Positions 9,019 through 20,862 of a stretch of DNA of 64,000 bases are shown piece after piece. The position numbers were made by a program, and so were the translations under genes. The DNA is from Basilea psittacipulmonis DSM 24701. GTDB lineage: Bacteria > Pseudomonadota > Gammaproteobacteria > Burkholderiales > Burkholderiaceae_B. The notes below the pieces were generated by a model. The model ran no database searches and had not been told where the DNA came from. It saw nothing but the letters and a program-made list of their open reading frames with translations. Every line of letters begins with the position of its first letter. Position 1 is the first letter of the stretch. The stretch spans positions 186,001-250,000 of the forward strand of contig NZ_CP009238.1 in NCBI RefSeq assembly GCF_000743945.1, written 5' to 3'.

Positions 9019-9902
9019 GTGTAACGGTTGCCGATCTGTTAAATTCATGTGCTTTGCCAAATTTAGAAAAGCAAATGTTGTTGCAATATGTGCTTCAAGT
9101 GCCCCGAATTTGGCTGATTACGCATGATAAGGATGTATTGGCAACTGAACAGATTGATGCATTTCAAACGCTTGCACAAAAACGCCTCAATGGTTGTCCA
9201 ATGGCGTATTTGCTGGGTGAGAGAGAGTTTTATTCTTTGTCGTTTAAAGTTAATGAGTCTGTGTTGATTCCTCGCCCAGAAACAGAAGAGTTGGTAGCGT
9301 TGAGTTTACAGTATTTACAAGGTATTGCAGGTTCGCAGACTTTTCATTTTCCTTTGATCCCCCAAGCATTACAGGGGCGTTCATTAACAGCACCGCGAGT
9401 ATTGGATTTGGGAACAGGATCGGGTGTTTTGGCGGTTTGTATCAAAAAGCATTTTCCCTCTGCACAAGTGACCGCGGTGGATATCAGTGATCGTGCTTTG
9501 CAGGTGGCAAAAGAGAATGCGACACGACATCATTGTGATATTTCGTTTGTTCAAAGTAATTGGTTAGATGAAATAGGTGATCAAAAATTTGATTTGATCG
9601 TGAGTAATCCGCCTTATTTGGCCCCTCAAGATGAGCATTTGATGCAAGGAGATTTAAGGTTTGAGCCTCAACAGGCACTGACTGACTTTGTTGATGGGCT
9701 GCAACCTTATCGTCACATACTTGAACGAGTAAGGCAACATCTGTTTGTTCCTCACGCTGCGGTGCTGTTTGAACATGGTTGGGAGCAAGCAGAATCCATC
9801 AGAAAATTATTTGAGCAATATGGTTTCTTGGCACCGAATATAGGCACTTTGCGGGATTTGGCGGGAAGAGACCGTATTACTGGTGGTGTTATGCTTGACT
9901 AG
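9015..9902 (+). CDS. prmC: Release factor glutamine methyltransferase
   Basis: SAM-dependent methyltransferase that N5-methylates the GGQ glutamine of RF1 and RF2. The 295 residues include the N-terminal helical domain, the SAM-binding [15 protein letters not shown] and the catalytic SNPPYLA. ATG 9015 overlaps the prfA stop (ATGA). Its 3' end carries the -35 of the probable grxD promoter. Confidence 0.95.
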   Translation: MSVTVADLLNSCALPNLEKQMLLQYVLQVPRIWLITHDKDVLATEQIDAFQTLAQKRLNGCPMAYLLGEREFYSLSFKVNESVLIPRPETEELVALSLQYLQGIAGSQTFHFPLIPQALQGRSLTAPRVLDLGTGSGVLAVCIKKHFPSAQVTAVDISDRALQVAKENATRHHCDISFVQSNWLDEIGDQKFDLIVSNPPYLAPQDEHLMQGDLRFEPQQALTDFVDGLQPYRHILERVRQHLFVPHAAVLFEHGWEQAESIRKLFEQYGFLAPNIGTLRDLAGRDRITGGVMLD

Positions 9903-9925
9903 ATTGCTGTAACTTCAAGTATAAT
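9895..9925 (+). promoter_or_regulatory. Probable grxD-ubiX promoter
   Basis: TTGACT at 9895-9900 (inside the end of prmC) and TATAAT at 9920-9925 with 19 bases between. It gives grxD a leader of about 75 bases. Confidence 0.55.
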
Positions 9926-10005
9926 GAAAACGTTTTTGCTAAGGAACGGTGAGCTGAAATAAGTGGTTTGCCGTGTGGTAATGATTGACTTAAAAGAGGA
10001 TAAAA

Positions 10006-10344
10006 ATGAGTGATACGCAAAATGTACAAGATTGGATCAAAGAGATTGTTACTGGCCATAATGTGGTGCTGTTCATGAAAGGCGCGGCATCAATGCCTCA
10101 GTGCGGATTTTCAAAGCGTGCCGTAGAAATTTTGCGTGATTTGGGCGTGACTAAATTAGTGACGGTCAATATTTTAGAAGATCAAGAATTGCGTGCGGCC
10201 GTGAAAGAATATTCTAATTGGCCAACGTATCCACAGCTTTATGTGAAAGGTGAGTTTATCGGTGGTGTGGATATTATGAATGAAATGGCTGAAAGTGGTG
10301 AGTTAAAGCCTTTGCTTGAAGAAGCAGGTGCGATGGATGCCTAA
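10006..10344 (+). CDS. grxD: Monothiol glutaredoxin, Grx4/GrxD type
   Basis: Fe-S cluster carrier and iron-homeostasis protein. The 112-residue product has the monothiol active site in MPQCGFSKRAVEIL (CGFS) and the glutathione-binding segments NWPTYPQLYVKGEFIGGVDIM. AGAGGA precedes ATG 10006. The 3' end overlaps ubiX by 8 bases. Confidence 0.96.
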   Translation: MSDTQNVQDWIKEIVTGHNVVLFMKGAASMPQCGFSKRAVEILRDLGVTKLVTVNILEDQELRAAVKEYSNWPTYPQLYVKGEFIGGVDIMNEMAESGELKPLLEEAGAMDA

Positions 10345-10909
10345 AAAACGGGTGGTCGTAGCCGTAACAGGGGCGACTGGTATCGTTTATGCGGTTACGC
10401 TATTAAAAAAACTGCGAACACTGCCAGAAGTAGAGACGCATTTGGTGGTGTCGCCAACGGCTTTGTTGACCTTGAAGCACGAGATGAATCAGTCTCGTGC
10501 TTATTTGAATGACTTGGCTGATGTCATTCATCACTATCAAGATGTTGGGGCTAGCATTTCTAGTGGTAGTTTCAAAACGGCGGGAATGCTGATTGTGCCT
10601 TGTTCTATGAAAACATTGGCTTCTGTGGCCCATGGGTTTTCAGATAATTTAATCGCTCGTGCGGCAGATGTTCATCTAAAAGAAAAACGTCCGCTTGTGT
10701 TAGCGGTCAGAGAAACGCCATTTAATTTGGCCCATTTACGCAATATGACAGCGGTTGCCGAGATGGGTGGCATTATTTATCCGCCTTTGCCCGCCTTTTA
10801 CCATCATCCCGAAACGATTGAAGATATGGTTGAGCACAATGTAGAACGTATGTTGGGATATCTGGGCTTGGATGTTGATACGCAGGAATGGCAGGGTTTA
10901 TCCGCCTGA
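10337..10909 (+). CDS. ubiX: Flavin prenyltransferase
   Basis: Makes prenylated FMN for the UbiD decarboxylase of ubiquinone synthesis. The 190-residue product has the nucleotide-binding VVAVTGATGIVYAVTLL, the VSPTA segment, the flavin-site MLIVPCSMKTLASVAHG, and RPLVLAVRETPFNLAHLRNM. I start at ATG 10337, inside the end of grxD; a start at 10316 would add seven residues before the family N-terminus. The overlap implies translational coupling. A terminator follows at 10957. Confidence 0.93.
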   Translation: MPKKRVVVAVTGATGIVYAVTLLKKLRTLPEVETHLVVSPTALLTLKHEMNQSRAYLNDLADVIHHYQDVGASISSGSFKTAGMLIVPCSMKTLASVAHGFSDNLIARAADVHLKEKRPLVLAVRETPFNLAHLRNMTAVAEMGGIIYPPLPAFYHHPETIEDMVEHNVERMLGYLGLDVDTQEWQGLSA

Positions 10910-10956
10910 CGAATGTGTTGATGATCTCAACGTTGAAAGAAGCGGGGTTTTAAAAT

Positions 10957-10996
10957 AAGCCTGTACTTTGCTTTTTAACAATCATACAGGCTTTTT
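10957..10996 (+). terminator. Terminator after ubiX
   Basis: AAGCCTGTA and TACAGGCTT around a 19-base loop, followed by TTT. The opposite strand is also T-rich after the stem, so it may serve the convergent EI24 gene as well. Confidence 0.75.
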
Positions 10997-11008
10997 GATG
11001 TGTAATGG

Positions 11009-11803
11009 TTATGCGGGTGTAACCGTGCTGCTAATTTGTCTCGGCTTATTGGGTGAGTTGGTAGAAGCACTCTCATCTGGTCCATTGGAGTCATCTTTGT
11101 GTGGTTGACGTAAATCGTAGAGTTCGCCCAATGCATAGCGACTACAAAAGATAATAGAAAAGATGGGGACCAAAAAGTTCACAAACGGAATGAGAAATAA
11201 TAATGAGCAAATAAAACCGATTTTCCAAAAAGTCCCGTTGCTATTTTTTTTGATCACTTTTAATTCATCTTTTGTCGCGTAATCAACCAAAGCATCGACT
11301 TTGGTCATATGCGTAAATAAATAAGCATTCCAAATAATTGGAAGAAATATTCCTATCCCAGTAAAATGTAGGGGGAAAGTGATGATCCAACCTAATATAA
11401 AAATCGTTAGTACTTTGATGGTGTTTAGTACGCTGGTGGTGTTGGCGAATTTGCCAAGTTCGGCCAGATCAGGGTAATAGCTATTTTTGATCGTGCGAAC
11501 AATCATGGGGGTCATGAAGATGGATGCAATGGCAAATCCAATAATGATGCTGACAAAAGCGATAAAAGCAAGAATGAATAACTTCAGCACTACTAAATAA
11601 ATACCGTTGGTTTTCTCAAAAGTGGCGACGGTGCTGGCTCCCTCATAAATCCCCTCTTCAATAAAGCCTGTGGGAAGAAAAATAAGTAATGCTAAAAAAC
11701 ATACCAAACAAAAAATAAAGGGCCAAAGAGACGTAAAGATCATTTTTGGCGTAAATAGGGTTTTGACCGAATCAAGAAAGGCTGCGGAAAAAGAGTTTTT
11801 CAT
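11009..11803 (-). CDS. EI24/CysZ-like membrane protein
   Basis: Predicted inner-membrane protein of 264 residues with four or more hydrophobic segments: SLWPFIFCLVCFLALLIFL, VVLKLFILAFIAFVSIIIGF, VLTIFILGWIITFPLHFTGIGIFLPIIW and IGFICSLLFLIPFVNFLVPIF, and a polar C-terminal tail. The segments LPIIWNAYLF and FVNFLVPIFSIIFCSRYALGEL are of the kind seen in the EI24 domain family, which is common in Burkholderiales and related to the sulfate permease CysZ. Substrate unknown. It is convergent with ubiX and stands alone. Confidence 0.8.
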   Translation of the reverse strand: MKNSFSAAFLDSVKTLFTPKMIFTSLWPFIFCLVCFLALLIFLPTGFIEEGIYEGASTVATFEKTNGIYLVVLKLFILAFIAFVSIIIGFAIASIFMTPMIVRTIKNSYYPDLAELGKFANTTSVLNTIKVLTIFILGWIITFPLHFTGIGIFLPIIWNAYLFTHMTKVDALVDYATKDELKVIKKNSNGTFWKIGFICSLLFLIPFVNFLVPIFSIIFCSRYALGELYDLRQPHKDDSNGPDESASTNSPNKPRQISSTVTPA

Positions 11804-12228
11804 AGGCTTGTCTTCAGTGTCTTTGATAAAAGTGCTTATTATACTTTTCTCATGGACAAAGAAAATAGAGAAGGGTAAAGATAATCTGTTTTTGAAATAT
11901 TTAGAAAAAAATGGGGAGTAAATGTCAAAGATAATGGTGGGTGATAAAGATAGGTGGTAGGGGGATGCAGTGGGTGTGGTGGTGGATAGAATGAGTAAGT
12001 GGGATGAATGGGGTGGTGGAGATGGCTTGTTAGAGGCATTATTTAGATGTCATGATGAGGAAGTCGTAGAAAATATTCAGCTGTGTAAAAAAGCAACAAT
12101 AAAAACAGGAGGTGAGTTAATTTTTTAAAAAAAGGAGGGTTTGTGTAAATTATTTTTATAAATCATCTGGATAGATTTTTGTGGTGGTATTTTGATACAG
12201 TGTTGAGTAAGATTTTTTAAAAAAGGTG
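11804..12228 (+). other. C-depleted spacer before the rRNA operon
   Basis: No supportable gene. The + strand between about 11930 and 12040 is extremely G-rich and C-poor: bases 11941-12000 contain 28 G and 1 C by direct count. The stretch ends in A/T tracts that could act as an UP element for the rrn promoter. Confidence 0.6.
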
Positions 12229-12258
12229 TTGACAGTAAAAATAAAAGGGGTCTATAAT
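12229..12258 (+). promoter_or_regulatory. rRNA operon promoter
   Basis: Perfect TTGACA (12229-12234) and TATAAT (12253-12258) with an 18-base spacer, preceded by the A/T-rich GATTTTTTAAAAAAGG, UP-element-like. This is the strongest promoter sequence I see in the window. Confidence 0.85.
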
Positions 12259-12284
12259 TCTAATCTTTCGCGATTAAGCGAATC

Positions 12285-12297
12285 TGTTCTTTAACAA
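12285..12297 (+). promoter_or_regulatory. rrn antitermination boxA (leader)
   Basis: TGTTCTTTAACAA matches the rRNA boxA bound by NusB-S10 that protects rRNA transcripts from Rho. It lies between promoter and 16S as usual. Confidence 0.8.
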
Positions 12298-12300
12298 CGA

Positions 12301-12321
12301 AACAACCGATAAGCGTAGGCA
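12301..12321 (+). other. 16S processing stem, 5' strand
   Basis: These 21 bases are complementary to 14072-14092 with one mismatch. The two strands would form the long duplex around 16S that RNase III cuts. Confidence 0.85.
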
Positions 12322-12493
12322 TGCTAGTGGTAGGGAGTGCGAGCTTCAAATAAGCTAGTGTGCTACGCGAATGACAGAAATAAACGAGTGAGGTTTATTG
12401 CTAGAGATAGTGATGAACACATTAGTTAATTTTTTTGAGTAGACGCTAGAAGTAGTGGTGCGGTAAGCGCCACGACCAAGAAATACAGAGATT

Positions 12494-14035
<1,542 letters not shown>

Positions 14036-14071
14036 AAGATAGCATAAAGCGAGGCTTCTTATCGATTATCG

Positions 14072-14092
14072 TGCCTACACTTATCGGTTGTT
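14072..14092 (+). other. 16S processing stem, 3' strand
   Basis: Pairs with 12301-12321 over 21 bases with one C-A mismatch, enclosing the 16S. Confidence 0.85.
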
Positions 14093-14107
14093 GTTGGTAG
14101 GAACAAC

Positions 14108-14120
14108 TGTTCTTTAATAA
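14108..14120 (+). promoter_or_regulatory. rrn antitermination boxA (spacer)
   Basis: TGTTCTTTAATAA, a second boxA upstream of 23S, as in the spacers of many rRNA operons. Confidence 0.7.
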
Positions 14121-14375
14121 TTAGGAAGAAGCACAACTAAAGTATTCAAGGGTTTCTAGTGTTTGAATGAACGCTAGAGACGCGTTAAATGAAGACGGGT
14201 TGTGATTGCAAAATGAAGTTCTCGACGTCTTAGGTAGTAGCGATACTACAGAAGATGAAGAAAACGGCACAAACGCGAAACATGTAAGAGCACAATAGTG
14301 GATAAAAAGGCGCTATTGTGTGGTAGATAAGAAATTATTTACCGAAGAAGTTTTCTATAACAAGATTAAGTTATA

Positions 14376-17251
<2,876 letters not shown>

Positions 17252-17353
17252 ATAACTTAATGTTGTTCTTACATGGTTATATGTTCAACGTGCCGTAACA
17301 ATGAATTAAGCTCATATATCCCAATTCCCTTCATCAATGACTCATACAGGTTC

Positions 17354-17367
17354 GTGCTTCTTCCTAA
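17354..17367 (+). other. Distal strand of a long-range 23S precursor stem
   Basis: GTGCTTCTTCCTAA is the perfect reverse complement of 14121-14134 in the 16S-23S spacer. It would form a second, outer duplex around the whole 23S precursor. Confidence 0.7.
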
Positions 17368-17391
17368 GTGTTAAAGACACTCACAGGCTTT

Positions 17392-17507
17392 TGCCTGACG
17401 ACCATAGCAAGGTGGTCCCACGCCTTCCCATCCCGAACAGGACCGTGAAACACCTTAGCGCCGATGATAGTGGATGGACATCTGTGAAAGTAGGTCATCG
17501 TCAGGCT
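17392..17507 (+). rRNA. rrf: 5S ribosomal RNA
   Basis: About 116 nt; the ends TGCCTGAC and GTCAGGCT pair, and the conserved CCATCCCGAACAGGACCGTGAAA loop region is present. It follows 23S by 140 bases with no tRNA between. Confidence 0.96.
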
Positions 17508-17518
17508 CTCTATACCCA

Positions 17519-17557
17519 AACCCTCGTTGCTCACAGCAACGGGGGTTTTTTTGTTTT
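17519..17557 (+). terminator. rRNA operon terminator
   Basis: AACCCTCGTTGC, loop TCACA, GCAACGGGGGTT, then a run of T. A second weaker hairpin (ATAACGCC/GGTGTTAT) follows at about 17560-17601. Confidence 0.88.
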
Positions 17558-17799
17558 TATAACGCCATTAAATTTTTCACACTTAATGCTAGGTGTTATT
17601 GATTCATTGCGTAAAAATGGCTTTATTGGTGGATTGAATTAATTCATTAAGAAGCTTAACAAGACATGACACCATCTGTCCTATTGAACAAAATATACTT
17701 CCTGCAAAGCATAAATATGTATTTATTTGCGTAAATCCCTTGTTATATAAGTACTTATCATGTTAGTATGTGCATGCTTTGTAATCATGCAGGTTATTT

Positions 17800-19386
17800 A
17801 TGAAAAAAATTGATGTAGTGGTCATATTACTCGTTTCGCTCGTTTTATTGCTGAGTGAACAGTTATATCGTTTTTGCTTTGGTATCCCTTTGTTAACTTT
17901 TTCAAAGTTGATGGAGACTGGTGCCATTTTCTTGGTTTTTGTGAGTATCTTTCGATTCACTAAATACCGTTTCAGTCGTTATCTGATTATTTTGTTCTTT
18001 TTTATCGCTCATGTCGCCAATAATGTGCATTACGCCATTTATGAAAGTTGGTTGACAGGCATGAATCTTTATTTGTTCTTCAAAGAATTTAGCGAAGTCA
18101 AAAACGCCGGATTGCCGATGTTAGGCACTTTGTTGCCTTGTATTCTTTGGGGACTAGGCGATCTGGTGATTTTCTTAATGGCACGTTATCGCCGACAAAA
18201 GACTTATTGGTTCAATGATGTATTGTTTGTTGCAATGATGCTTTACATTATTATCCGTTCGTTTTCTACTTATCAAGATCACGCAATTTCGCCTAAATAC
18301 AGTTACGGCAAAATCAAATCAGCTTATTTTAGCGTTGGATATATGTTGGGTAAGATATTGCCTTATCAATGGCTTAATTTAAGCGATATGCCTGTTTATA
18401 CCTCAAATACCCCCCCCCATTCGCAATTGCATGATTTAAATATAAAAAATATTATTTTGGTGATGGGAGAGAGTGAGTCAGCCATTCATTTAGATACTTT
18501 TGGTTACGATAGAAAAACCAGCCCTTTTATTAGTCAACTAAAAGACGATCCTAATGCCCTAGTAAGAAGTGCCTATGCATCGGGTTTCTTGACATCGGTG
18601 GCATTGCCTTCATTTTTCAACGCGATACCTCATCCTAATGGCTTGATGCAGATTTATAGTGGTCGAACAAATATTTTTAATCTTGCACAACAGCAACATT
18701 ACAAAACAATATTTCATACCGCTCAAGCAGAATACGAAATGGCGATTATTAATCTCATTGGCTTGCATTGGATGGATGAGATCACGTATCCCACTAATTA
18801 TGGTTATCCAATTAAGGAGAATATGCCTGATAATCAATTATTGCCTATTTTCTATCAAATGGATTTGGATAATGGTAAGCATTTTGTGGTATTGCATCAA
18901 AGAGGCTCACATGCACCTTATGGAAAGTACTTAACACCAGAAGAAAGAGTGTTTGGCGATGATGTATTCGACCAATACGACAATACTATTTACAATACGG
19001 ATAGGTTCTTGCAAAAGGTTTATGAACATTTAAGCAAACGCCCTGATAATGATTGGTTGCTGATTTATACCTCCGATCATGGCCAGTATGTAACAAAAGC
19101 GGTGGCCAATCAAGGAACCGATCACGAGGATAGTTATCTGGTGCCTTTGGTGATTTATACTCGCAATGAGGCGTTGAAAGAAAAAATCGCTAAAACCTTT
19201 GATCATTGCCAACGTAGTACACATCAGCAATTAGCTACCTTTATCATTCAAATTATGGGATATGACATGCCGATTGCGGATTGCACGTCTGCTGCGGTAA
19301 ATAGGATGATTACAGGCGATCTTGGGTATTTAAAAATCGATATGATTCAAAATACAAAAACCTGGATTTATCCTAAAAAGCATTAA
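17800..19386 (+). CDS. Phosphoethanolamine-transferase-like sulfatase-fold protein with internal C9 tract
   Basis: 528 residues: an N-terminal membrane domain with about four to five helices (to ~150) and a periplasmic alkaline-phosphatase/sulfatase-fold domain (~215-500). The nucleophile motif is VMGESESAIHLDTFGY, with Ser225 in the position of the catalytic Thr of EptA; the metal-site motif is IYTSDHGQ, plus LHQRGSHAPY. Relatives (EptA, CptA) add phosphoethanolamine to lipid A or core; exact substrate unknown here. Codons 204-207 contain nine consecutive C (18410-18418) between the two domains, a likely slippage site that would remove the catalytic domain. The gene sits alone after the rRNA operon, and a decayed second copy of its 3' end follows. 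Confidence 0.85.
   Translation: MKKIDVVVILLVSLVLLLSEQLYRFCFGIPLLTFSKLMETGAIFLVFVSIFRFTKYRFSRYLIILFFFIAHVANNVHYAIYESWLTGMNLYLFFKEFSEVKNAGLPMLGTLLPCILWGLGDLVIFLMARYRRQKTYWFNDVLFVAMMLYIIIRSFSTYQDHAISPKYSYGKIKSAYFSVGYMLGKILPYQWLNLSDMPVYTSNTPPHSQLHDLNIKNIILVMGESESAIHLDTFGYDRKTSPFISQLKDDPNALVRSAYASGFLTSVALPSFFNAIPHPNGLMQIYSGRTNIFNLAQQQHYKTIFHTAQAEYEMAIINLIGLHWMDEITYPTNYGYPIKENMPDNQLLPIFYQMDLDNGKHFVVLHQRGSHAPYGKYLTPEERVFGDDVFDQYDNTIYNTDRFLQKVYEHLSKRPDNDWLLIYTSDHGQYVTKAVANQGTDHEDSYLVPLVIYTRNEALKEKIAKTFDHCQRSTHQQLATFIIQIMGYDMPIADCTSAAVNRMITGDLGYLKIDMIQNTKTWIYPKKH
18410..18418 (+). repeat. C9 homopolymer inside coding sequence
   Basis: Nine C in a row (codons ACC CCC CCC C..) in an AT-rich gene. Gain or loss of one C shifts the frame before the catalytic domain, the classic design of slipped-strand phase variation. 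Confidence 0.9.
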
Positions 19387-19405
19387 GTCAAATCCATTAT
19401 CTGAG

Positions 19406-19441
19406 GGAGTGGTTGTTCGGAAATTCCGAACAACCACTCAA
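19406..19441 (+). terminator. Long perfect hairpin after the transferase gene
   Basis: GAGTGGTTGTTCGGAA and TTCCGAACAACCACTC form a 16-bp stem with a single-base loop region. The T run after it is weak (AATTTAT). A sequence-different but equally paired version occurs about 240 bases downstream. Confidence 0.7.
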
Positions 19442-19495
19442 TTTATCTCCAAAGTATTAAATATCCTATTTTTAAACATCCTGTTCCGATTGCTT

Positions 19496-19628
19496 TTTGA
19501 GACTCGGAACGTATGCTGAATTGCGTAAACGTTTCCCAGCATCAGTATTAAAAAATCGCAAAGCAATATTACCAGTTCACCGTGGGTTTTTAGATACAAA
19601 GACCTGGATTTATCCTAAAAAACATTAA
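19496..19628 (+). pseudogene. Remnant second copy of the transferase 3' end
   Basis: A short open frame reads ...LRKRFPASVLKNRKAILP... and ends with TKTWIYPKKH and a stop, the same ten-residue ending as the intact gene upstream (which ends TKTWIYPKKH). The matching DNA differs at several bases (AAA/AAG and AAG/AAA Lys codons) and continues past the stop as a diverged copy of the downstream spacer and hairpin. The upstream part does not match the neighbour gene's C-terminus, so the source is probably a related allele or paralogue. Confidence 0.7.
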
Positions 19629-19648
19629 ATCAGGTGCATTATCTGAGA

Positions 19649-19682
19649 GAGTGGTTGTTGCAAATTTTGCAACAACCACTTA
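19649..19682 (+). terminator. Second copy of the hairpin, with compensatory changes
   Basis: AGTGGTTGTTGCAAA pairs with TTTTGCAACAACCACT. The outer stem is identical to the hairpin at 19406, but the inner CGGAA/TTCCG has become GCAAA/TTTGC, keeping the pairing. Confidence 0.7.
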
Positions 19683-19753
19683 GTATGAGAAAACTGAAAC
19701 TTTAATCATCGTACTTGATAATCCATATTAAGCCACCTGCATGTTCCCGACTA

Positions 19754-20650
19754 TCACAACACAAACGGCGTGGTCTGATAGATACGATAGTTTATCCAGT
19801 TACTAAACAAGGTATTGGAATCAGAACGCCATTTGTAATTAATATCGTTTAAATCGCCAATACGTGTGCGATAGTAATTGACGGGTGGTTTGATGGCTTT
19901 TCCAAGATCTTTATCGCGAATAAATTCTTTGTGTAAGGTTTCACGCGTATATTCAGGGTGTCCCATAATGAAAATATCTTGGTCATTGCGTAGGACGGTT
20001 GAGCCCGCTTCTTCACTGTACAAAAGCACCTCTACGCCTGAAGCGTTTTTGACTTGGGTTTCGTTTAAAGCACTGTGACGAGAATGAGGAATGGCGACAA
20101 AATCATTGAGATTGGTCAGTAGTAAATCATCCGCTTGTTTTTCATGATCAAAGATACCAAATTTCTTCTCATCTAACGCGACTTTATCGATGCCATGGAA
20201 GTGATAAAGTCCAGCCATGGCTCCCCAACACAGGTATAGAGTGCTGGTGACATGTTCTTTCAGGAAGTTAAAAATCCCTTGTAATTCATGCCAATAATGT
20301 ACATCAGTGTAAGCCAATGTTTCAACGGGTGCCCCTGTCACAATGGCACCATCAAAACGTCTTTTCTTCGCTTCTTCGATACCGATATAAAACTGATTTA
20401 AATGCTCAATAGGTGTATTTTGACCGATATAGGTTTGGGTAGAAAGTAGGGTAATATTCGTTTGTAAAGGTGAGTTTGATAATAACGATAGAATCTGATT
20501 TTCAGTATCGATTTTGGTGGGCATGAGATTGACAATTAAAATCTCTAATGGACGAATATCTTGGGTATTCGCACGCTCTGTATCCATCACAAATGAGCGG
20601 TCTTTTAAATACGCATAGGCGGGTATATCCTTTGGAATAATGACAGGCAT
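19754..20650 (-). CDS. metA: Homoserine O-acyltransferase of the MetA family, probably acetyl-specific
   Basis: Acylates homoserine in methionine synthesis. The 298-residue product has the catalytic Cys in TLYLCWGAMAGLYHFHG and the His/Glu in IMGHPEYTRE. In the MetA family the residue at about 111 sets acyl-CoA choice: Gly in E. coli (GAPLG, succinyl) versus Glu in acetyl-CoA users (GAPVE). This protein reads GAPVE (Glu110), so I predict an acetyltransferase. ATG 20650 is preceded by AAGGGA. A 160-base leader with a Met-rich peptide and a good promoter lies upstream. Confidence 0.93.
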   Translation of the reverse strand: MPVIIPKDIPAYAYLKDRSFVMDTERANTQDIRPLEILIVNLMPTKIDTENQILSLLSNSPLQTNITLLSTQTYIGQNTPIEHLNQFYIGIEEAKKRRFDGAIVTGAPVETLAYTDVHYWHELQGIFNFLKEHVTSTLYLCWGAMAGLYHFHGIDKVALDEKKFGIFDHEKQADDLLLTNLNDFVAIPHSRHSALNETQVKNASGVEVLLYSEEAGSTVLRNDQDIFIMGHPEYTRETLHKEFIRDKDLGKAIKPPVNYYRTRIGDLNDINYKWRSDSNTLFSNWINYRIYQTTPFVL

Positions 20651-20718
20651 TTTGAGTTCCCTTATAAAACAATCAAGGTGGAAAATAAACGAATAAATGA
20701 GGAAGGATAAGAGAGTGT

Positions 20719-20734
20719 ATGCGCCTTAGCGCAT
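20719..20734 (-). promoter_or_regulatory. Hairpin at the stop of the metA leader peptide
   Basis: ATGCGC-TAAG-GCGCAT on the minus strand: the stem contains the last Met-Arg codons and the loop the stop codon, so a ribosome stalled on the final Met codons would block it. No T run follows, so it is not an ordinary terminator. Confidence 0.55.
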
Positions 20735-20782
20735 CATGAAGTGCATAGAAGTAACAGCGTGCATTTTAAAATGACGAATCAT
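20726..20782 (-). CDS. Met-rich leader peptide upstream of metA
   Basis: An 18-codon reading frame, MIRHFKMHAVTSMHFMMR, starts at 20782 and stops at 20726. A strong AGGAG (20794-20790) lies 7 bases before the ATG, better than most ribosome sites in the window. Five of 18 codons are AUG, including an AUG-AUG pair directly before CGC-stop. It lies 75 bases upstream of metA and behind a good promoter. The arrangement is that of an amino-acid-sensing leader peptide for a methionine gene; the mechanism is inferred. Confidence 0.7.
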   Translation of the reverse strand: MIRHFKMHAVTSMHFMMR

Positions 20783-20817
20783 GCTGTAACTCCTATGAAA
20801 AAATTGATAACAGATAT

Positions 20818-20846
20818 ATCCTAATCATTGGACGTGATTTTGTCAA
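20818..20846 (-). promoter_or_regulatory. metA promoter
   Basis: On the minus strand TTGACA (20846-20841), a 17-base spacer and TAGGAT (20823-20818). It predicts a leader of about 160 bases containing the Met-rich peptide. Confidence 0.65.
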
Positions 20847-20862
20847 GCGATTTCTGTTATGT

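Larger units (their letters stand above)
14036..14375 (+). other. 16S-23S spacer without tRNA genes
   Basis: About 340 bases. I searched by eye for the tRNA-Ile and tRNA-Ala genes usual here and found neither. It contains the 3' strand of the 16S stem (14072-14092), a second boxA (14108-14120), a strand of the 23S outer stem (14121-14134), and a local hairpin around CACAATAG...CTATTGTG near 14290-14320. Confidence 0.85.

Noticed and set aside
9484..9678. Antisense frames in core genes
   Set aside because: Shadow frames of strongly supported genes with no independent start signals or homology.
14036..14375. Hidden tRNA in the 16S-23S spacer
   Set aside because: No T-loop GTTCRANNC consensus paired with acceptor ends was found on either strand by eye.
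17337..17642. 101-codon frame through 5S and its terminator, ending SLRKNGFIGGLN
   Set aside because: Most of it is 5S rRNA. The last residues look protein-like but are too short to assign to a remnant gene.
20719..20734. Leader hairpin of metA as an intrinsic terminator
   Set aside because: Six pairs only and no T run after it.
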